From positions 2,545,171-2,589,862 of the forward strand of contig NC_090622.1 of NCBI RefSeq assembly GCF_004359215.1: DNA of 44,692 nucleotides, given 5' to 3'. The DNA is from Bremia lactucae. Its lineage: Eukaryota > Oomycota > Peronosporomycetes > Peronosporales > Peronosporaceae. The translations under genes were made by a program, and so were the position numbers. The notes beneath the pieces are model-generated. The model was not told the origin of the DNA and made no database searches. It worked only from the letters and a program-made list of their open reading frames with translations. Positions 1 to 8,050 of this stretch are shown here, piece after piece. Each line of letters begins with the position of its first letter. Within the stretch, counting starts at the first letter, position 1.

Positions 1-91
1 CCGGCGAATTAACGCGGCGCGTGCGCTTAGTGCGAGGTTGTGTGGGCGTCTTCGCAGACGACCCACCAACGTGGCCCCTTTTAGGTGGCAT
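1..91 (-). CDS. Gag N-terminus of the left-edge LTR element (partial)
   Basis: From an ATG at 91-89 an open frame of 30 codons runs off the window. It begins MPPKRGHVGGSSAK and is rich in Lys, Arg and Thr. The plus-strand family B gag at 23002 starts MSPKRDRVGGSSAK, so the two are homologous and the start codon is conserved. The basic N-terminus may bind nucleic acid, as is common in retroelement Gag proteins. Here the frame stays open past the position where all three other copies have a TAG stop. Confidence 0.65.
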   Translation of the reverse strand, partial: MPPKRGHVGGSSAKTPTQPRTKRTRRVNSP

Positions 92-223
92 CTTGGGCGC
101 CGTGTATAGAAACACGTGCGCGAGAGTGATCGAGTGAACTAGCGGCGCGTAAAGCTGCTCGCAGTTCCTCTCTCTACTCTGTCGAATTTAAAAATGTAAA
201 TTCGTTCTTAAAGAGGGGGATGG

Positions 224-998
224 TGTAACGGGCTAGAGTTGCCCTAATGTTACACAGTCCCCATTAAGTACATTTGGTACTTAAGGGGATGGTCAATTAC
301 TAAATAATAGTAATTAGACCCAACACTCGGGTGTGGTGCACATTTGTGACCAACCCTTGTGGATGTGATGCACATGGGTGCATTCACATTAGGAGGGATG
401 ACGCCCAGCGTCATCCATGATGACGGCTAGCGTCATCAGTTACGCGAGGTATCTATAAAGATACGCTCGCAATACATATTAAATGATATCTATAGAGATA
501 TCATTTTAATTGGTAAAAATAGGTATTTGTATTTAATTCTATTAAATACAAATCAGTCTGAAATTTACTACCTACTTGGTAAGTGCGCACGAGGAGACGG
601 ATTACCGCTCCCGTGACGTCACTTTACCAGAGTTCTTAGTGTGTTGGGTGAGGTTGCTTGCGCGCCCACCACAACTACCTCATTGCACGCAAGAGAAGCA
701 GGTGCAAACCGCTTCCTCGCTGTGCTAGGGTGTGTGCTTAAGTAGAGCGTGGCCGCATTACGACGTGCCCGCCTACACAGTAGTAGATTTAAGATCGTTA
801 CGTAAGAACTTGATATATTAATACAGTTTTACTTTTTCCCTGTTAGTCTAAAGCCTTAGAATTTACCTTAAGTAGCTAGGACGTCTTAGCTACTTAGAAT
901 TTTCTCTGCACGTCGTGTAAGGCGCCCCCCCCCTTCACTGTAATCAGTTTAGGTTGTTTTGTACTGTTATTACTACTAGCAAAGGGTATCCCGTTACA
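224..998 (-). repeat. LTR, family B, 775 bp
   Basis: It begins TGTAACGGG and ends CCCGTTACA, so it has the TG...CA ends of an LTR extended into a 9-bp terminal inverted repeat. The family B LTRs at 22351, 32178 and 41339 share its ends and much of its interior in the opposite orientation, including a stretch about the CGTCGTAATGCGGCCACGCT segment. It is longer than those (775 against 519 bp), so they have lost sequence or this one has gained some. The gag start lies just beyond its inner end. Confidence 0.8.
365..553. repeat. Array of six consecutive inverted repeats inside the LTR
   Basis: Six dyads follow one another: about 365-387 (GTGATGCAC / GGTGCATTCAC), 396-416 (GGATGACG / GCGTCATCC), 417-437 (ATGACG / CGTCAT), 443-470 (GCGAGGTATCT / AGATACGCTCGC), 481-506 (AAATGATATCT / AGATATCATTT, perfect 11-bp arms) and 525-553 (13-bp perfect arms, 3-nt loop). 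The same dyads, some degraded, occur in the family B LTRs (about 22560-22740). They could fold in RNA or form cruciforms; no function can be read from sequence. Confidence 0.8.
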
Positions 999-1511
999 CC
1001 ATTGCTACCCTGACAACGCTGTTGTAGCTATTACAGCGCAGCTTCCTCACTTGACTACCTAATGTACATGCTGCGTAGCACATTTTTTTAAAACAAAGCT
1101 AGGAAGGTCTCCAAAGAAGTGTTTTTAAAGAGTAAATTTATTACCACTTTTAACAATATTATCTGTGTCATACCTACTACCACCCTGATTTGCAGTTTGC
1201 GCCTTGCTCCTGCGAGATGGTATGCTCACTTTCTGTCGTTTCTGTCACCTGCAACACACCAAAATTTACAAATGAAAGACAATTCTTGAGAACGGGACCT
1301 GGCGGTATTTCAGCCTGTAAAGCACCATTTTCCAACACTTACTATATCCGGAAACAATTTGATGGAAGCGTTATGCTAATGATGCTTTCATGTTTTTATC
1401 AACTTTATTTTTAAGGCAGTTTCATGATAATTTTTTTTCTCGTACTCTAATTTGGCAACTGTTTTATTGACGTGCACTCGCCTCCTTACAAATTCCCTGT
1501 CAACAGTCATC
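999..1511. other. Intergenic, between LTR and first gene
   Basis: AT-rich sequence with no convincing reading frame or RNA gene. It lies between the outer end of the LTR and the ATG at 1512 and must hold the promoter of the next gene, but I see no clear oomycete initiator. An upstream extension of the next frame (from a TTG at 1452) is open but has no ATG. Confidence 0.5.
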
Positions 1512-3116
1512 ATGGAGGCCCCCACGACGTTGCCGCAGCTTGACGAGGCCATCGCGTTTCTGCAGGCCGACATTACGGCGCTTCGATCCGAAAAAAATGA
1601 TGCAAACCTTGTGGCGCAAGCCGTAGCCGTTGCTGCGGGCGAATTGCCCCTCCCAGAACCGCAATTCGCGCCTCTCTTAGCGCTCTGGAAGCCCTCAACC
1701 TCCTCGTTCGCGACAGAATTCGCGGCCCTCGTGGACCAATTTAATGCCGCGCAAAGACGTGAGCAGGAAGATTTAATAAAAACAACCGAAATGATCGCTT
1801 CATTGCCGATAGTTCACTCGGCCTTACAGCGTGTCCGAGGACAGCGCACGCGGCCTCGGACGCGACCTCGTCGACGATTCGAAGACCCTGATGTAGGACA
1901 TACCTCTCCGCTTGCAAGTGACGGGACCGCATCTTCTCATGCCGAAATCGATCGAAAGGAAGAAAATTCTAACGCGGCAGTTGAAACTATCTCCGCGCAT
2001 GACGTGGCGAAAGAGGCAAGTCAAGAGGAACACCGTGGTACAGTCATCGAACAATCAAAGGCGGAGCGTAACCCTGAAAAAGAAGAAGCCGAGGCGGCCT
2101 TAGCGGGGTTACAAGCGTTACGTCAAAGTATGTTACTCGACGTGTTGTCAAAGATTGTCTCTGTAGCCAAGAGCAAGGATGTGGATCCAGCCATGTTCTC
2201 AAAGCAGCCATGTTCGGACCAAAAAAAGCAACACGATGATGTGGATTTAGCCACGATACGAGCCCGTGTCGTGTGTGGTGACATTGGCGAATGGTCGGAG
2301 TTTGCCGAGCACGTCTATGGCTTCTGTCAACATGTTGTGACGTATGCCGAGGCGCGAGAACAACAAGAAGCAAGACGTAAAGGAGTCGAGTTGTTGCACT
2401 TTGCACGGACGTTGACGGAAACGTTGCGGCAAGCCAGTGTCAAGAAAGAAAGCGTGTTGTTGCAAAAGATTCAAGCAGCTGAAGACAACGCTACGAATCG
2501 AAAAGAGCCACATACGCTAGTACAAGATGAAACAGCGGCGAAAGACACGCCGTTAATGAAAACGGACGAGCTTTTGACTAGTAATGGCTTGATTCTAGCA
2601 AATGACTCGACGTTGTGCATTCCTTTGCACATGAATACACCTTTGCAACCCAGTCGACGCACTCGAAAGCGGTCCAGAAAGTTGCAAATTGAGCCTTGTT
2701 CTGGCGATATGGCGCAATTGTCTCCGACGTCTTTCAAACGCGTTGATGGACCCTCCATCTCGGCAGCCTATGCTAGCGACGACGTCAGCGCTTCGGATAG
2801 TCATGACGCGTCGGCATCTGAAGCCGATTGGAAGTCTCGTGGACGCGGCAAGGCGTTTCACGCCAAGGCGAAGCGGATTGGATCGACGCGGCGACGTCCG
2901 ACGGTACCTGCAACGAGGGCGAGTTCACGTCAATTAAAGCGTCGAGCTGCGGCGGCGGCGGCTGCTGTGAATGAGAGTGGCGACGACGATGGCGATAGTG
3001 CTTTGGACGATGGACTTCAAGGTTTTGAAGAACATGAAGGGACGGGGGAAGAGGACAAGAGGAAGAAAGGAGCGGTCAAGGCAAGAGGGAGGAAGAAAAA
3101 TAGTCGAAAACGGTAA
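1512..3116 (+). CDS. Hypothetical basic, coiled, probably nuclear protein (534 aa)
   Basis: I do not recognise the family. The first ATG in the frame is at 1512; the frame is open further upstream but only with non-ATG codons. Residues about 1-120 are acidic/hydrophobic and probably helical (a segment reading LDEAIAFLQADITALRSEK looks coiled). An arginine-rich patch follows (about residues 110-125). The middle is charged, helical and rich in Glu/Gln. The C-terminal 150 residues are low complexity: clusters such as RRTRKRSRK, an eight-residue alanine run, an acidic ESGDDDGDS patch and a final KARGRKKNSRKR tail. These are typical nuclear localisation and nucleic-acid-binding features, so a chromatin or nucleolar role is a guess. 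Single exon, intact. The next gene starts 209 bp downstream on the same strand. Confidence 0.75.
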   Translation: MEAPTTLPQLDEAIAFLQADITALRSEKNDANLVAQAVAVAAGELPLPEPQFAPLLALWKPSTSSFATEFAALVDQFNAAQRREQEDLIKTTEMIASLPIVHSALQRVRGQRTRPRTRPRRRFEDPDVGHTSPLASDGTASSHAEIDRKEENSNAAVETISAHDVAKEASQEEHRGTVIEQSKAERNPEKEEAEAALAGLQALRQSMLLDVLSKIVSVAKSKDVDPAMFSKQPCSDQKKQHDDVDLATIRARVVCGDIGEWSEFAEHVYGFCQHVVTYAEAREQQEARRKGVELLHFARTLTETLRQASVKKESVLLQKIQAAEDNATNRKEPHTLVQDETAAKDTPLMKTDELLTSNGLILANDSTLCIPLHMNTPLQPSRRTRKRSRKLQIEPCSGDMAQLSPTSFKRVDGPSISAAYASDDVSASDSHDASASEADWKSRGRGKAFHAKAKRIGSTRRRPTVPATRASSRQLKRRAAAAAAAVNESGDDDGDSALDDGLQGFEEHEGTGEEDKRKKGAVKARGRKKNSRKR

Positions 3117-3291
3117 AGGGAATGACGCTATATGGCTACAGAGTTCGTATTGAAGCCATGTGTGTCATTAAGTTATCAAGTAGATGGATTCAATTTAGTT
3201 GGTGTACCTGTGGTGTTTATATGGAATAACCTCATGGTATTCCGTTTAGATTACATCGCATCATCGACGATTCCTTCAAAAGCCGATAGTA

Positions 3292-3299
3292 TTCATTTT
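3292..3299 (+). promoter_or_regulatory. Candidate oomycete initiator (Inr)
   Basis: TTCATTTT fits the oomycete initiator consensus YTCANTYY and lies 27 nt before the ATG at 3326, a normal distance for the short 5' leaders of oomycete genes. It is a short degenerate motif, so chance is possible. Confidence 0.35.
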
Positions 3300-3325
3300 C
3301 TCAGTGTAGGTCGGCCTCAATCCTC

Positions 3326-4534
3326 ATGGCGACTAGCAAGCGACGCAGCGTCGTGCTGCACTTTGATTTGAACCGAACGATTCTCATGTCGGACGCTGCA
3401 GGGGGTCGAACCATGGAAAATACCGTCGATTATCTTTTATCCGAGTGTACATGGGGGTATGTGAACCCCCATCGTCCGTCCGAATGGATCTGTGTCCCCG
3501 ACGTAACTAATCATTCTCGTCCTACACTTCTCACATATAAACAGTTTGTAGACGAAGCCTATCCGTATCAGAGCTTGGCTACAGCAGAAGTCCAAGATAT
3601 TGACCAGATTAAAGCCCTTAACCAAATCACCAAGAAGAATCGCTTGATGCTGCAGTCGGCGTTTACTGGTGGAAAAGATGCTCCGGGTCAGTCCGTCCGT
3701 GATTCATTTAAAGAGGTCATGCAAAAGCTGCATTTCCCTCTACAAGAACAACGTGAAGCAGCAAATGAATTAGCAGCAACAATGCCCACGTCCAGTCTCC
3801 AAGAAGCGTGGAGCAAAGGCCGCTATTACTTGTTGCCATCATTTTTGCAATTCTTGGCCTTCCTGGCTTCTCCTGACGTCACGGAACAGGAGTTGGATGT
3901 AAAGCTCATATTTCGCACTTTTGGCGATGACATTGAATGGGTAGCCAAAGAGCTCGAGTTGCTAGTAAATGGACAGCACCCAGTAGGGTTGCCACCGCTT
4001 CCGGACCGATTTCGACTTCAGTTGGAACCGAGCGCGTGTCGTGTGGCTACATTCTACCGTGACGGCTTTGAAGCAAATGGTACAGCATTGGCATTGGGTA
4101 CACTTTTGAAAGTACCTTTTCCATCAAACGAAGGTGCTGACCGGTTTTATGCTGCTTTAAGCCCTCAGATTCAAGTAATTCGTGGCTTTCAGTCGATACA
4201 CGAAACGCTGAATAATATGCTTCAAGGGGCGACTATATTAGCCCTTCGTGATTATTATGAGTGGTGGAGCGCCCATGCAGAGGAAGGCCAGTATGGTAAG
4301 CTACTATTGATTGAAGAGATGGCGCAAAAGGAGGGTGATGTCACCATCTTTTTCGATGACCATATTGAAACGCACCGATCGCACATTGTCGACGTTCGAA
4401 CTGTTCGTTCGGGTGCCCCAGTTGACTTTAAACAGAGCCGTGGCACATACCTAGAGCGGGTGGAGCCCTTTGCAGCCATTACGGATCCCAATTATTATAT
4501 TGCATTGTTTAAAAAGCATGTAGAATTGCAGTAA
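3326..4534 (+). CDS. HAD-like fold protein, uncharacterised (402 aa)
   Basis: The N-terminus has a hydrophobic strand followed by HFDLNRTIL (Asp14), which looks like haloacid-dehalogenase motif I, where the nucleophile Asp sits in DxDxT/V. A possible motif II Thr lies in LIFRTFGDD (Thr198), a candidate motif III Lys at about 325 (GKLLLIE), and a motif IV-like acidic pair in TIFFDDHIE (Asp344-Asp345). The spacing fits a HAD fold with a large helical cap between motifs I and II. The second motif I Asp, the usual acid/base of phosphatases, is Asn16 here, so ordinary phosphohydrolase activity is uncertain. No signal peptide or membrane segment is visible, so it is probably cytosolic. Single exon; an initiator-like TTCATTTT precedes it. 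Substrate unknown. Confidence 0.75.
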   Translation: MATSKRRSVVLHFDLNRTILMSDAAGGRTMENTVDYLLSECTWGYVNPHRPSEWICVPDVTNHSRPTLLTYKQFVDEAYPYQSLATAEVQDIDQIKALNQITKKNRLMLQSAFTGGKDAPGQSVRDSFKEVMQKLHFPLQEQREAANELAATMPTSSLQEAWSKGRYYLLPSFLQFLAFLASPDVTEQELDVKLIFRTFGDDIEWVAKELELLVNGQHPVGLPPLPDRFRLQLEPSACRVATFYRDGFEANGTALALGTLLKVPFPSNEGADRFYAALSPQIQVIRGFQSIHETLNNMLQGATILALRDYYEWWSAHAEEGQYGKLLLIEEMAQKEGDVTIFFDDHIETHRSHIVDVRTVRSGAPVDFKQSRGTYLERVEPFAAITDPNYYIALFKKHVELQ

Positions 4535-4653
4535 TAATATTTATAAATGTGTATTCTTCATCGAGGTGCTCGGCATTTTATACCTTTTGACCAATCATTG
4601 CATTGAGTTTTTTATTGTGGTGTCAGCTTTATTCATCTCAAGAAAAATTGGCA

Positions 4654-4869
4654 ATGGACGGGCAACTTTGTGAACGGCAACGCTCCATCTCTCCTCCAAT
4701 CAAGACTTCTAAGCTTTCTCTCTTGGATGCAGAGATGGAGCTCCTACGTACTTTAGAAGAAGAAGTCACGAGAGAAGACGAGAAGAGTAAACACGACAAG
4801 ATAACAGCTTTATTAATAAGAGACGATGACGACGACGACTACGACGAATCAGACGATGAAGACACTTAG
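4654..4869 (+). CDS. Small acidic-tailed hypothetical protein (71 aa)
   Basis: The first ATG is at 4654; the frame extends upstream only through non-ATG codons. The N-terminal third is polar with Ser/Pro (RSISPPIKTSKLSLLDAEME), the middle is a predicted charged helix (ELLRTLEEEVTREDEKSKHD), and the C-terminus is almost wholly acidic (DDDDDDYDESDDEDT). Such tails occur in histone-binding and small regulatory proteins, but I do not recognise this one. It lies 119 bp after the HAD-like gene on the same strand. It could be spurious, though the clean start, the amphipathic helix and the acidic tail favour a real gene. Confidence 0.5.
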   Translation: MDGQLCERQRSISPPIKTSKLSLLDAEMELLRTLEEEVTREDEKSKHDKITALLIRDDDDDDYDESDDEDT

Positions 4870-5348
4870 TCTCACTAGACTGTTCTTTCTATTTGCGATA
4901 TGTTCACGAAATGGCAGCAGCAAATTCACTTGTTTCGTTTCGTAATCTCTCCGAGCTATTTCTTACAAATATAAGGACTGCAGCACTAATTTTTGATCTC
5001 CGATAATTAGGACCATAATTTCTTTTTTAGATCTTCTCAATATTGTAGCTTTTATGTTCGCTCAATTTACCTTTATTATGTATTGAACATGTCACTCCAA
5101 TTCGTGTTGTTTTTGAGTTGACAACAACATTTATTCCTCGTTAAAGTACTCGTCAAAACAAAATGATTTGATGAATTGAATGTGCTTTCAAATTCACTTT
5201 TTCTTAAGAACCAACTCGAGGCTATCAAGGTAAGCTGCTGTAAAGTATTTTTAAGCTTTAATATAAACAAATAAACCACTCTTTTTTGTTTGCGTCATAG
5301 TCGTTCATAGCAAAGTGTGTCATCACTTAATTTGCCTTCTCGACGCCA
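4870..5348. other. Intergenic, AT-rich
   Basis: About 480 bp of AT-rich sequence between the small acidic gene and the aminotransferase. No coding frame or RNA gene is supported. It should contain the 3' end of the former and the promoter of the latter. Confidence 0.5.
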
Positions 5349-6530
5349 ATGGTGCTCGTCCAAAGTTTAAAGTCTCTAGGGCGCATGACGTCTCGGCACT
5401 CTGCCGCTTTTTCCACAGGCGCAAACATCTCATTTGCAAACATTCAAATTGATCGCACCAAGAATCCCCGAGCCAAGCTGCCCAAGGAGGAGCTAAAGTT
5501 CGGCAAGACATTCACCGACCACATGCTCGAGGTGGATTGGGAGCAAGGCAAAGGATGGGGTGACCCCATTATTCGCCCGTACGGCCCCATCTCGATGGAT
5601 CCCGCGAGTGCCGTGCTGCACTACGCGCTCGAGTGTTTCGAAGGCATGAAAGCTTATGTAGATGCCAAAGGCCACATCCGCCTCTTTCGTCCAGATATGA
5701 ACATGAAGCGCCTTAATCGCTCCATGAAGCGGCTGTTGCTGCCCGAATTCGACGGAGATGAGCTTATCAAGTGCTTACAAGAGCTACTACGATTAGATAA
5801 GGACTGGGTTCCCCAAGGCGAGGGCTATTCTTTATACATTCGGCCAACGGGCATCAGTACGCAAGCTTCGATTGGTGTGGGTGTCAGTGAAAAGGCCAAG
5901 CTGTTTATCATTCTTTCACCCGTGGGTCCGTATTACCCCGAAGGATTTAATCCCGTCAAGCTCCTGGCTTCTGACCGATACATCCGAGCGTGGCCTGGAG
6001 GAACTGGTGGGTTTAAAGTTGGTGCCAATTATGCTCCTGGGATTTTGCCCCAATACGATGCCCAGGATCGTGGGTACTCCCAGAATCTGTGGCTTTTTGG
6101 CCCCAATCATGACATTACCGAGGTCGGGACCATGAATTTGTTTATCTATTGGATCAACGACCAGGGAGAGAAAGAGCTCATAACGCCACCACTGAGCCGT
6201 GGGGACATTCTACCAGGCATCACGCGGGACTCGATTTTGCACCTCACCCGTGAGTGGCGTGACTTTCACGTCACAGAAGGGAATATTACTATGAAACAAG
6301 TGCAAAAAGCAAGTCAAGATGGACGTATTCTCGAAATCTTTGGCTCCGGGACAGCTGCTGTCGTGTCCCCCGTATCTACGATCAATTACATGGATGAAGA
6401 CCTGATTATCCCGCTCAATGGCTCGGACGGCAAGGCCGGGAAATTAGCAGAACGTATTTGGAAAGATCTTTCTGACATTCAGTACGGCCGTCGTGACCAT
6501 CCGTGGTCAATCGTGCTGGATGCAGCTTAG
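5349..6530 (+). CDS. BCAT: Branched-chain amino-acid aminotransferase, mitochondrial (393 aa)
   Basis: A fold-type IV PLP enzyme (EC 2.6.1.42) that exchanges the amino group between Leu, Ile or Val and 2-oxoglutarate, the last step of branched-chain synthesis and the first of breakdown. The first 25 residues are rich in Ser, Arg and Lys without acids (MVLVQSLKSLGRMTSRHSAA), as in a mitochondrial presequence. Family landmarks follow: ALECFEGMKAY (about 93-103), the PLP lysine Lys223 in GGTGGFKVGANYAPG, and the class IV signature around Glu258 (EVGTMNLFIYW), whose Glu contacts the PLP ring. GSGTAAVVSPV (about 333-342) is the substrate/phosphate loop; the CxxC redox pair of mammalian enzymes is Ala337/Ser340 here, so thiol regulation is not expected. 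Length is normal, single exon, intact. Confidence 0.96.
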   Translation: MVLVQSLKSLGRMTSRHSAAFSTGANISFANIQIDRTKNPRAKLPKEELKFGKTFTDHMLEVDWEQGKGWGDPIIRPYGPISMDPASAVLHYALECFEGMKAYVDAKGHIRLFRPDMNMKRLNRSMKRLLLPEFDGDELIKCLQELLRLDKDWVPQGEGYSLYIRPTGISTQASIGVGVSEKAKLFIILSPVGPYYPEGFNPVKLLASDRYIRAWPGGTGGFKVGANYAPGILPQYDAQDRGYSQNLWLFGPNHDITEVGTMNLFIYWINDQGEKELITPPLSRGDILPGITRDSILHLTREWRDFHVTEGNITMKQVQKASQDGRILEIFGSGTAAVVSPVSTINYMDEDLIIPLNGSDGKAGKLAERIWKDLSDIQYGRRDHPWSIVLDAA

Positions 6531-6574
6531 CGAATAAAATGTAGGGAGTTTAAAAAATGGTAGAAGTCTTGCGG

Positions 6575-7120
6575 TTATGTAGAATGTTGTTTGAAGGTAA
6601 AATTGCTTTCTTTACTAATCCGTGCGACATTTCCTTCGTCGTTGTGGCTACTCGTCCTTTCTTGCGACTGTAACAATTGGTTGTTGACCGTCTCTGTGGC
6701 AATTGCTTGATGGCGTCGCTTTTTGTGATCAAATGTGCGTTGATTGCGAACTGATCGTTCTCGGTGAAAGTGGCATAAGGTGTGCAGCGACCCATTTGTT
6801 TTTAATGCACGTGGCTTGAAACACTTCTTGTTGCCGTATCCGCATTGCGATTCGACTCGTGACAACGTTAGAGCTTCTGTATCTAGACTGTCGAATGCTG
6901 TTAGGATCTCATTTGAACTTGCGATCTGAGCGTCTTCCGTCGTTTCGTCAAGGTGCTTGTAGGATGTGCTGAGCGGAAGCAGTCCACTAAACAACGTCGA
7001 AGTGGGACGAGACTCGGTTTCGAGTGTCGCTTGAAGACGGGAAGCGCATGGAAAGACCTCGTGGAAGCTTGGTAAAAGCTTTTCGTCTCGTAAACACCGT
7101 TTCTTTCGCAAAGGTTCCAT
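6575..7120 (-). CDS. Hypothetical protein with a Cys/His basic motif (181 aa)
   Basis: ATG at 7120. The N-terminal 90 residues are low in recognisable structure. Residues about 93-137 carry Cys93, Cys100, His113, Cys116 and His119 (C-x6-C-x12-H-x2-C-x2-H), with the segments KKCFKPRALKTNGSLHTLC and HRERSVRNQRTFDHKKRR. This compact Cys/His cluster followed by a run of basic residues resembles a short motif I associate with uncharacterised oomycete and other stramenopile proteins, possibly a small zinc-binding, nucleic-acid-binding module. That is recollection, not a database match. The tail is polar. The gene converges on the aminotransferase, whose stop lies 44 bp away. Confidence 0.65.
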   Translation of the reverse strand: MEPLRKKRCLRDEKLLPSFHEVFPCASRLQATLETESRPTSTLFSGLLPLSTSYKHLDETTEDAQIASSNEILTAFDSLDTEALTLSRVESQCGYGNKKCFKPRALKTNGSLHTLCHFHRERSVRNQRTFDHKKRRHQAIATETVNNQLLQSQERTSSHNDEGNVARISKESNFTFKQHST

Positions 7121-7283
7121 TGTCGGTGATGGTCAAATAAGACACTGGCCACGTGGTCCATTACACTTCCTCCTTCTGCATCTTGAACTCGTGCAATTGT
7201 CGACGCATCTGCACCCGATTATAAATGCTTCTGCGAAGAAAGAAGCTCTTCAAAATTCCTCACGCTTCTGCATTTCCAACCGA

Positions 7284-7407
7284 CGAACACTCGGAGTTTG
7301 TATGATTGCCTTCAACTTAGACGTCTGTGATATCGAGAATGGAAACGAACACTCGAAGTTTGTATGATTGCCTTCAACTTAGACGTCTGTGATATCGAGA
7401 ATGGAAC
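7284..7407. repeat. 62-bp direct tandem repeat, two units
   Basis: Units 7284-7345 and 7346-7407 both start CGAACACTCG and end GATATCGAGAATGGAA; they differ at one internal base (CGGAG against CGAAG) and at the last base. Near identity indicates a recent local duplication. It lies in a putative promoter region. Confidence 0.9.
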
Positions 7408-7684
7408 CGCAGCTGCCTGAAAACCACTGCTTTTGTGCTCAATAAGACGGGTGTCGTCAGAATGTCGTCGTTGCGATTATTAAACATTGTACATTAATGC
7501 AAATTAACCTGAAGGGGCTTGAAGTGTGATGGTTTCCGCTTTGTTTAGATTTTGCCAAGCACTCTATAAAACCACACTGATCACACTGATCTGAAGTCTC
7601 GCAATATGCGCGGCAGAGGCTGATTGTCGATCCCTGCACATTTTAAATTTTATTTCTGATCAAAAAAGTAAACATAAAGATTGC

Positions 7685-7918
7685 ATGCATGAATTGGATG
7701 TAAAATTAAAGGTGAGAACACCTCGGCAACTTTTGCACTTTGTGCATTTACTTTCAGCATCTGGTGAACAAACTCCAATTGTTCGGCATAACGCTGATGA
7801 CATACATGAATCCGTTAATGATAGGCACAAGGAAATACAGAAGTTATTTTTTAGTTCGAGCTTATATTTTGCCGCCAACTCTATAGCTCAACAATGTATT
7901 CATCACGGGTGTAGATAA
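7685..7918 (+). other. Short unassigned reading frame (77 codons)
   Basis: An ATG-initiated frame beginning MHELDVKLKVRTPRQLLHF, with no recognisable domain, signal peptide or membrane segment. It could be a small gene, a remnant or chance. It is listed only because it is the longest ATG frame in this intergenic stretch. Confidence 0.2.
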
Positions 7919-8050
7919 TAGTGTCCCTGACAAAGTATTTAGAGGATCGCTACACAAACCGTCAAGCTGACTACAATGATTTTTTCCGACAAATCAAACC
8001 CCCTGTAATTCATGATGCATTAATTTCAATATTTTGCCGTTTCCCCAATT

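Larger units (their letters stand above)
1..998 (-). mobile_element. 5' end of a Ty3/gypsy-like LTR element (family B), cut by window edge
   Basis: Read on the minus strand this is an LTR (998 to 224), a leader of about 130 bp (223 to 92) and the start of gag (91 to 1). The order, the leader and the first gag codons match the three family B blocks further right (for example 22351-23090), which lie on the plus strand. The rest of the element lies outside the window, so its other LTR and target-site duplication cannot be examined. The gag portion seen here has no stop, unlike the other copies, so this may be the least decayed member of the family in the window. Confidence 0.8.
7121..8050. other. 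Intergenic, with a tandem duplication and one short frame
   Basis: The region lies between the divergent genes at 7120 (-) and 8051 (+), so it should hold both promoters. It contains the 62-bp tandem duplication at 7284-7407 and a 77-codon ATG frame at 7685-7918. No RNA gene was found. Confidence 0.5.

Noticed and set aside
1452..1511. N-terminal extension of the gene at 1512
   Set aside because: It starts at TTG, not ATG; the first ATG is at 1512, with a reasonable context.
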